A DNA stretch of 28,024 nt from Bacteroidota bacterium. GTDB taxonomy: Bacteria > Bacteroidota > Bacteroidia > Chitinophagales > Chitinophagaceae. Below the pieces are notes generated by a model. It had not been told where the DNA came from. It saw nothing but the letters and a program-made list of their open reading frames with translations, and searched no databases. A program made the translations under genes and the position numbers. This document shows, in pieces, positions 22,194-28,024 of the stretch. The stretch covers positions 1 through 28,024 of the forward strand of contig JAFAGR010000072.1 of the NCBI GenBank assembly GCA_023422565.1, in the 5' to 3' direction. How positions within the stretch are numbered: the stretch's first letter is position 1; each line of letters starts with the position of its first letter.

Positions 22194-25100
22194 ATGAAGA
22201 GAATACTACCAGTTGCCATTGGTTGTTTGTTTTCTTTTTTCACCGGCAATACGCAAACCCAGTCTCCGGTTTACTTATCGCAGACAATTACAAACGCCAA
22301 TGTCCGCGGCTTTTACAGGTACCTTCCGGCAGATTATAACTCTTCGAACAAAACCTATCCGCTTATCCTATGGATCCATGGAGCAGGGCAGGTAGGGTCG
22401 GGTAACTCAACCCAGCTTCCAAGAGTGTTGCAGTATGGCGTTCCAAAACTGATCAATGATGGCGTATTTCCCTCTTCCTTTGTATCCGGAGATAGCACCT
22501 TTTCCTTCGTAATAATTTCTCCACAATTCCAGGCATGGCCTACGGGATCGAACGTAGCAGGCATGCTCGCGTATATTGAAAGTAATTATAGAATAAATGC
22601 ACAACGAATTTATTTGATGGGGATAAGCGCCGGTGGCGGAGCGATAATGGATTATGCGAGTATTAGTACCGCAAATAGCAATAAGATCGCGGCAATGATC
22701 CCATTTTGCGGAACCTATTCTCCCACTCAAACACTTGCGAACAGGATCGCATCAACCAATCTTCCACTTTGGTTCTTTCACAACACCTACGATGGCACAG
22801 TGCCCGTTGCGTATTCCCGGAACTGGAAAAATTACATCAATGGTTATAATCCTTCACCGGTTCCGCCGGCAAAGCTTACCGAGTTTCCGGTTCAAAGTTC
22901 TGATCCTGTAACTGCCCATGAATGCTGGAGCCTTGCTACAACGGCCGGTTACAAGCCGGAGGGGATTAATATTTATCAATGGTTGCTCAATTACAAGAGA
23001 AACAGCGTTCCTGCAAATATTCCTCCATTCGCCAATGCGGGCCCAGACGAGGTTATTGCCCTGCCGTCAACTTTGTTATTAAACGGAAGTGCATCCTCTG
23101 ATGCCGACGGAACCATTACTGCTTATAAATGGGCCAAGATCACCGGTCCGCCGAACCACCAGTTTTCCGATTCGACTGCGGCGAACACAACGGTTAGTAA
23201 TCTCTCACCGGGAAATTACATCTTTCAACTAACGGTTTGGGATAATCGAAATGCATCCGCAACAGACCAGATTCAGATCTCTGTGATCCAGGGCGGGGCG
23301 GGAGGAACCGAACGTCGTATTCTGATAGACGCCGGTCCGCCGCCGGCAAATGGGGGAGCTCTCTCCGGTACTCCCGACAACAACGGCAACCACTGGAATA
23401 ATATGACCGATGCGCGTGCAGGCGTTCGCGTTAGTAATGCCAGAACCATTACCAATCAATCTACCACTATTGGTTTGGAAGTAGTTAACAGGATAGATGG
23501 CACTTACAATACCGGTGGGAATGGGATGAATAATGTAAACAATGTTGGAGCTGTTGGTATCTATCCTTCCACCGCTACGAATGATTATGCATTTGCACAC
23601 AACAGTGCAACGAACGGGCGGTGGAAGATCACCGGTTTGCAACCCGGAGTAGTTTACAATATTAAGTTTTGGGGAACCAAATCGTACGAAACCCGGGACC
23701 GGGACATTGAAATAAAGCTGGCCGCCGATGCAACCTGGAAAAGTTATAGCGCTGCTGGTAACACTAATTTTAATAATGCGGCGGTGTTCACAATAACAGG
23801 TGTTAGCCAGGCCGACTTCGACATACGCGCTAAATCACCGAGCATTTTCGGCTACATCAATGTGATCGATATTACTTATACTGAAGGAAGTGTGCCCGGG
23901 AATCAAGCGCCATTGGCAAATGCGGGAAGCGACATGACAATTATTCTACCGCAAAGTAATGCCACCTTAAATGGTTGCAGTTCATCAGATCCTGAAAATG
24001 CAGCGCTACAATACTCATGGCGAAGAATTTCTGGAAATACATCTGTTCAAGTTCAGAATATAACGGCTTGTGATGCCACTTTGGCCAATTTAACTCAAGG
24101 CAGTTACCAATTCGAACTAACGGTAACGGATACGGGCGGATTGAATGACAAAGATACTGTTGCCGTAACAGTAAACACTCCTGTATCATTGTCATGGCCT
24201 GTTATTCCGGCTCCGATCTGTAACGATGCTTATAAAATTGTTGTACTGGGTTCATCTACATCAGCAGGAACGGGGGCCTCGCCTGCAGACAGTTCATGGG
24301 TAAGAAAGTTCACCGCATTCGCACAGCGAAATAATGCCGAGGTTACGATCCATAATCTCGCACTGGGGGGTCTGACCAGTTACCACGTTTGTCCTACAGG
24401 TACCATTCCGCCAGCAGGTAAGCCACAGCCAGACGTGAACAGAAACATTAGCGCGGCCCTATCCCTAAATCCTGATGCGATAATCATTAATCTTCCTACT
24501 AATGATGCGGCATCGGCATACTCGCTTTCTGAAACGCAGAATAACTTTAACCTAATTGCGGGAACAGCAGATGCTGCCGGCGTGCCGATCTGGGTCACCA
24601 CTTCGCAGCCTCGCAATAGTTTGTCCGCAGCCCAAACTAATTCACTCATCCAATTAAAAGATTGGGTGATTCTACGCTTTGGCAACAAGGCAATTGATTT
24701 TTGGACGACCATTGCAAATTCAAATGGAACGATCAACGCAACCTTTGATGCGGGCGATGGAATTCATCTGAATAATTATGGCCATCACATAATCTTTTCG
24801 CGCGCTGTGGAAGAAAGGATCTGGGATACAATCTGCCTCCGAAGGGGAACGGCTTCACTGCCTCCGGTTGCTGCTGCGGGAGCGGATCGGGCCATCACCT
24901 TGCCAGACAATTCGGTAACCGTTTCCGGGGCAAGTTCATATGATCCGGATGGAGGGACGATTACCGTATATTCCTGGACGAGGTATTCCGGCCCCACGGC
25001 AGGTTTTTCAATTGCGCAACCCAATTCAGTTCAAACCGTAATTACGTTCAGCAATGCGGGCGTTTATGGATTCCGATTGGGAGTTACCGATAATTCCGGT

Positions 25101-26225
25101 GCTACGGCATTCGATTCAATTGTTGTAACCGTTAATGCGGCGAATGTGGCTCCAATTGCCCGCGCGGGTGCCGATAGACTGATCCAGTTGCCGGCAAACA
25201 ATACCTTGTTGGATGGAAGACAGTCAACAGATGGTGATGGTAATATTACATCATATTCATGGACGCTGATCAGCGGACCGGGCGGAAGCAATTTGTTCAA
25301 CCCGCTAAATGATACCACCACCTTTGTCATTAATTCTGCAGGAACCTATGTTTTAAGACTAACGGTTACGGATAATGGCGGATTAACTTCTACGGATGAT
25401 GTAACTGTCCAGTTTATGGCTCCCGCTGCGGGTGGCAAAAGAATCAATGTCAATCTTTATGAGGCAGGAATTATTTACAATAATGCTTCGTGGAATAATT
25501 GGCAACCATCAACAAACGTAAGCAGCGCCGCTTTTAAGTATAGTGATGGTTCTCAAAGCACGGTAAGCAGTGTGCTTTCATCTCATGCAAGATTTTCAGA
25601 TAATGGGGTTGGCTATGGAGCCGGTGCAGCCGGCTGTCCGCCAGAGGTTTTACGAATGAATTCCATTCACACCATCAACCGCACATTAACTTTAAGCGGA
25701 CTTACAGCAGGCAATACATACGATCTTGAGTTTTATGGAAGCCGGGCATTTGCGTCCAACAGCCGGTCAATATTCAGGGTGGGTAGTCTCGCGGACACAA
25801 TTAATACGGATAATAACGTGAACGACTATGCGAAGTTAAATGGTGTTTTGGCTGATAATGCCGGTAGAATAATTGTTATGGTTTCGTTCACCGGAACATA
25901 TAACTATATTGCGGGATTTTCTATTACAGAGTCCTTGCTTATATCCCGAAAGCCTGTTGAGCTGAACGCTCAGGCGGAAAACTGGTTGGTATACCCAAAC
26001 CCATTCTCCTCCGCTTTTAATGTGAAGCTCGATAATGAGATAAAGGGCAAATATTCAATTGTTCTCACTGATCTTTCGGGCAAGATCTTGCAACTTATAA
26101 AGGGCGTAAAGGTAAATGCTCAAGAAACTGTGCTGATTCGTGCCGGTTCGCTGAATAAGGGAATCTATAGAATCACCCTGGTTAACGGGGAAATTATTTA
26201 CCATCAAACTATTTCGGCCTACTAG
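22194..26225 (+). CDS. Secreted dual-hydrolase protein: alpha/beta hydrolase, PKD repeats, SGNH esterase, T9SS sorting domain
   Basis: A 1343-aa multidomain protein. Signal peptide about 1-20. Residues about 25-270 are an alpha/beta hydrolase (PHB-depolymerase/feruloyl-esterase-like) with GISAG and a likely triad Ser145, Asp200, His242. PKD-like domains lie at about 276-365, 569-660, 889-980 and 986-1075 (each with PxANAG/ARAG, SSDxDG, YxWxxxSG and YxxxLxVTD patterns). An SGNH/GDSL hydrolase spans about 678-880, with Ser688 (GSST instead of GDSL), a Gly in block II, Asn770 (PTND) and Asp855-x-x-His858 (DGIH). Two similar unrecognised beta-rich modules lie at about 373-565 and 1080-1248. The last 80 residues (VYPNPFSSAFNVKL ... 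NKGIYRITLVNG) are a type A T9SS sorting domain, so it should be exported across the outer membrane. Deacylation of plant polysaccharide is plausible but unproven. The ATG at 22194 gives the signal peptide; the frame extends further upstream to 22116 without protein-like content. Confidence 0.88.
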   Translation: MKRILPVAIGCLFSFFTGNTQTQSPVYLSQTITNANVRGFYRYLPADYNSSNKTYPLILWIHGAGQVGSGNSTQLPRVLQYGVPKLINDGVFPSSFVSGDSTFSFVIISPQFQAWPTGSNVAGMLAYIESNYRINAQRIYLMGISAGGGAIMDYASISTANSNKIAAMIPFCGTYSPTQTLANRIASTNLPLWFFHNTYDGTVPVAYSRNWKNYINGYNPSPVPPAKLTEFPVQSSDPVTAHECWSLATTAGYKPEGINIYQWLLNYKRNSVPANIPPFANAGPDEVIALPSTLLLNGSASSDADGTITAYKWAKITGPPNHQFSDSTAANTTVSNLSPGNYIFQLTVWDNRNASATDQIQISVIQGGAGGTERRILIDAGPPPANGGALSGTPDNNGNHWNNMTDARAGVRVSNARTITNQSTTIGLEVVNRIDGTYNTGGNGMNNVNNVGAVGIYPSTATNDYAFAHNSATNGRWKITGLQPGVVYNIKFWGTKSYETRDRDIEIKLAADATWKSYSAAGNTNFNNAAVFTITGVSQADFDIRAKSPSIFGYINVIDITYTEGSVPGNQAPLANAGSDMTIILPQSNATLNGCSSSDPENAALQYSWRRISGNTSVQVQNITACDATLANLTQGSYQFELTVTDTGGLNDKDTVAVTVNTPVSLSWPVIPAPICNDAYKIVVLGSSTSAGTGASPADSSWVRKFTAFAQRNNAEVTIHNLALGGLTSYHVCPTGTIPPAGKPQPDVNRNISAALSLNPDAIIINLPTNDAASAYSLSETQNNFNLIAGTADAAGVPIWVTTSQPRNSLSAAQTNSLIQLKDWVILRFGNKAIDFWTTIANSNGTINATFDAGDGIHLNNYGHHIIFSRAVEERIWDTICLRRGTASLPPVAAAGADRAITLPDNSVTVSGASSYDPDGGTITVYSWTRYSGPTAGFSIAQPNSVQTVITFSNAGVYGFRLGVTDNSGATAFDSIVVTVNAANVAPIARAGADRLIQLPANNTLLDGRQSTDGDGNITSYSWTLISGPGGSNLFNPLNDTTTFVINSAGTYVLRLTVTDNGGLTSTDDVTVQFMAPAAGGKRINVNLYEAGIIYNNASWNNWQPSTNVSSAAFKYSDGSQSTVSSVLSSHARFSDNGVGYGAGAAGCPPEVLRMNSIHTINRTLTLSGLTAGNTYDLEFYGSRAFASNSRSIFRVGSLADTINTDNNVNDYAKLNGVLADNAGRIIVMVSFTGTYNYIAGFSITESLLISRKPVELNAQAENWLVYPNPFSSAFNVKLDNEIKGKYSIVLTDLSGKILQLIKGVKVNAQETVLIRAGSLNKGIYRITLVNGEIIYHQTISAY

Positions 26226-26368
26226 AGAAACGGAATAAGGGTTTTGTGAAACATAGATCCCGGCGGCCCGCCATGAGGTATGCAAATATTTTAAGGGCAA
26301 CAATGGTGTGCGATGGATTGATGCAGAAAAGAAAAAAAATATATCTTACGCCATAAACCAAAACCTGC

Positions 26369-28024
26369 ATGGCCAATTCTTTGTTCAGGCGCAAGAGCAT
26401 TGCCGATATTACGCGAGATAATGAGTTAAAAGACCTTAATCCGAATCATCACTTAAATAAAGTTCTTGGAGTAAGAGACCTTACCTTTTTAGGTATTGCA
26501 GCAGTTGTTGGAGCCGGCATATTTTCTACAATCGGTGGCGCAGCATACAATGGCGGGCCCGGTATTTCTGTTCTTTTCATCATCACTGCAATCACCTGCG
26601 GATTTTCTGCCTTATGCTATGCAGAGTTTGCCAGTCGTGTACCCGTGGCCGGTAGTGCTTACACTTATTCATACGTAACCTTTGGTGAATTGATAGCCTG
26701 GATCATTGGCTGGGCGCTTATATTGGAATATGCTATTGGAAATATTGTAGTGGCCATTTCCTGGAGTGGATATTTCAACAATCTTCTTGTTCACATTTTC
26801 GATATTCATCTGCCAAGCTGGATGCTGGTTGATCCGCAAACGGCGAGCAGGGCCTTTACTGAAGCTACCCAGGCTATGGCATCAGGTGAAGCGTTGACTC
26901 CGGAAGCACTGAAGAATTATTCATTTGCTATCGAGGCGTACAACAATGCTCCACGTATCGGAGACACACCTTTATTCTTTAATCTGCCCGCGTTCATCAT
27001 TGTTGCTCTTATCACCTGGCTTGCCTACATCGGAATGAAGGAAAGTAAGCAGTCGGCAAACTTTATGGTCATCTTTAAAGTTGCTGTGATAATTTTTGTG
27101 ATCGTGGCGGGCGCTTTTTTTGTTGACACCAATAACTGGACGCCATTTATGCCCAATGGATTTGAGGGAGTGCTTAAAGGCGTATCTGCCGTATTCTATG
27201 CCTACATTGGTTTTGATGCTATTTCAACCACAGCCGAGGAATGTAAGAATCCGCAGCGGGACATGCCGAGAGGAATGATCTATTCTCTTCTTATTTGCAC
27301 CGGCCTCTATATTCTTATTGCTTTTGTGCTTACGGGAATTGAAAATTATTCCAACTTTAAGGGCGTGACGGATCCGCTGGCCTTTGTGTTTGAAAACCGC
27401 GCTCCATGGATCGAGAAGATCATTTCCATCAGCGCTGTTGTAGCCACCACTTCGGTGCTTCTTGTTTTCCAGATCGGCCAGCCGCGCATCTGGATGAGTA
27501 TGAGCAGAGACGGGTTACTGCCAAAGAAATTTCAAAAGATCCATCCAAAATATAAAACGCCTTCTTTTGCAACCATTGTGGCGGGGATTATTGTAGCTGT
27601 TGGAGCACTGTTTATCGAAGGCGGGCTTGTAACTGATCTCACCAGTATTGGAACCCTGTTTGCATTCGTTCTTGTGTCAGGCGGAGTATTACTACTTCCA
27701 CGTATACCAAAAGAGGAAGGAAAGTTCCGGTTGCCCTATATCAACGGTAAATTCATCATTCCTGTGATTGGCATCCTGTTCATTTTTCTTGTGCGGGAAA
27801 GGATAAAACTCGCTGTTTTGAATATTGGTGATGAAAGTTACCAGGAGGTTTTATTTCTTGCTTTCATATTGCTCACCATCATAATGTCAGTACTTTCATT
27901 TTTGAGGAGTTACTCGGTTATTCCGGTGATGGGGGTTTTAACCTGCGCCTACCTGATGATCGAGATCCCTTCCATTAGCTGGCTCTGGTTTTTCATCTGG
28001 ATGGGGCTCGGACTGTTGATCTAC
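26369..28024 (+). CDS. APC-family amino acid permease (partial, runs off the right edge)
   Basis: The first 552 codons of an amino acid/polyamine/organocation transporter, open to the last base with no stop. The N-terminal cytoplasmic tail (MANSLFRRKSIADITRDNE) precedes transmembrane helix 1, with the substrate-binding unwound motif GAGIFSTIGG. Further helices follow, including PVAGSAYTYSYVTFGELIAW and the helix-6 motif AYIGFDAISTTAEECKNPQRD typical of cationic-amino-acid-transporter-like members. About 13-14 helices are visible by eye. A long loop between helices (about 155-200) is Ala/Glu-rich. The protein is likely an inner-membrane proton-coupled or facilitated amino acid carrier; the exact substrate is unknown. 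The 143-bp upstream gap has no clear promoter consensus. The ATG at 26369 is the first in a frame with conserved N-terminal sequence. Confidence 0.92.
   Translation, partial: MANSLFRRKSIADITRDNELKDLNPNHHLNKVLGVRDLTFLGIAAVVGAGIFSTIGGAAYNGGPGISVLFIITAITCGFSALCYAEFASRVPVAGSAYTYSYVTFGELIAWIIGWALILEYAIGNIVVAISWSGYFNNLLVHIFDIHLPSWMLVDPQTASRAFTEATQAMASGEALTPEALKNYSFAIEAYNNAPRIGDTPLFFNLPAFIIVALITWLAYIGMKESKQSANFMVIFKVAVIIFVIVAGAFFVDTNNWTPFMPNGFEGVLKGVSAVFYAYIGFDAISTTAEECKNPQRDMPRGMIYSLLICTGLYILIAFVLTGIENYSNFKGVTDPLAFVFENRAPWIEKIISISAVVATTSVLLVFQIGQPRIWMSMSRDGLLPKKFQKIHPKYKTPSFATIVAGIIVAVGALFIEGGLVTDLTSIGTLFAFVLVSGGVLLLPRIPKEEGKFRLPYINGKFIIPVIGILFIFLVRERIKLAVLNIGDESYQEVLFLAFILLTIIMSVLSFLRSYSVIPVMGVLTCAYLMIEIPSISWLWFFIWMGLGLLIY

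Noticed and set aside
26250..26275. GC-rich stretch CCCGGCGGCCCGCC as terminator of the secreted hydrolase gene
   Set aside because: The possible stem has almost no loop and no T tract follows.

Overview
The window looks like a chromosomal segment from a member of the Bacteroidota, most likely a Chitinophagaceae/Sphingobacteriia-type organism. The evidence is a TonB-dependent receptor with an N-terminal carboxypeptidase-regulatory-like domain, a DUF5686-type protein, a type IX secretion (T9SS) C-terminal sorting domain, a fused SpmA/SpmB protein in a group that does not sporulate, and promoter elements of the form TAnnTTTG. The family-level placement is inference. I see no insertion sequence, prophage, CRISPR array, rRNA or tRNA gene. 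Coding density is high and most genes look intact; the last gene runs off the right edge.

Layout. 137-6650 (+): penicillin-acylase-family Ntn hydrolase, a small four-helix membrane protein, a DUF5686 outer-membrane-type protein, and the tRNA hydroxylase trhO. 6651-7110: a 460-bp gene-free gap that starts with a 12-nt match to the complement of the 16S rRNA 3' tail and ends in a bidirectional terminator. 7111-8519 (-): a YtxH-like small protein and purC. 8770-12806 (+): a TonB-dependent receptor and a two-domain fasciclin lipoprotein, closed by a strong bidirectional terminator. 12879-13304 (-): a VOC/PhnB-like protein. 13471-13689 (+): a small hydrophilic unknown protein. 13697-14797 (-): ychF. 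14933-16333 (+): SpmA-SpmB fusion. 16334-17581 (-): class C beta-lactamase-like lipoprotein. 17633-18871 (+): serA. 19078-22053 (+): rnr and a short-chain-type polyprenyl synthase. 22194-26225 (+): a 1343-aa secreted protein carrying two different hydrolase domains, four PKD domains and a T9SS tail. 26369-28024 (+): an APC-family amino acid permease, cut by the window edge.

The genes are mainly housekeeping (purine and serine synthesis, RNA decay, tRNA modification, isoprenoids) mixed with cell-envelope and secreted functions. Two things stand out. First, several intergenic gaps (37-91, 2564-2605, 8543-8676, 18882-19003) contain degenerate tandem arrays with a shared 7-bp or 14-bp period but different consensus sequences; no standard feature type explains them. 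Second, the 1343-aa protein joins an alpha/beta hydrolase with an SGNH esterase and repeats an unrecognised beta-rich domain. I found no clear defence system or biosynthetic cluster.
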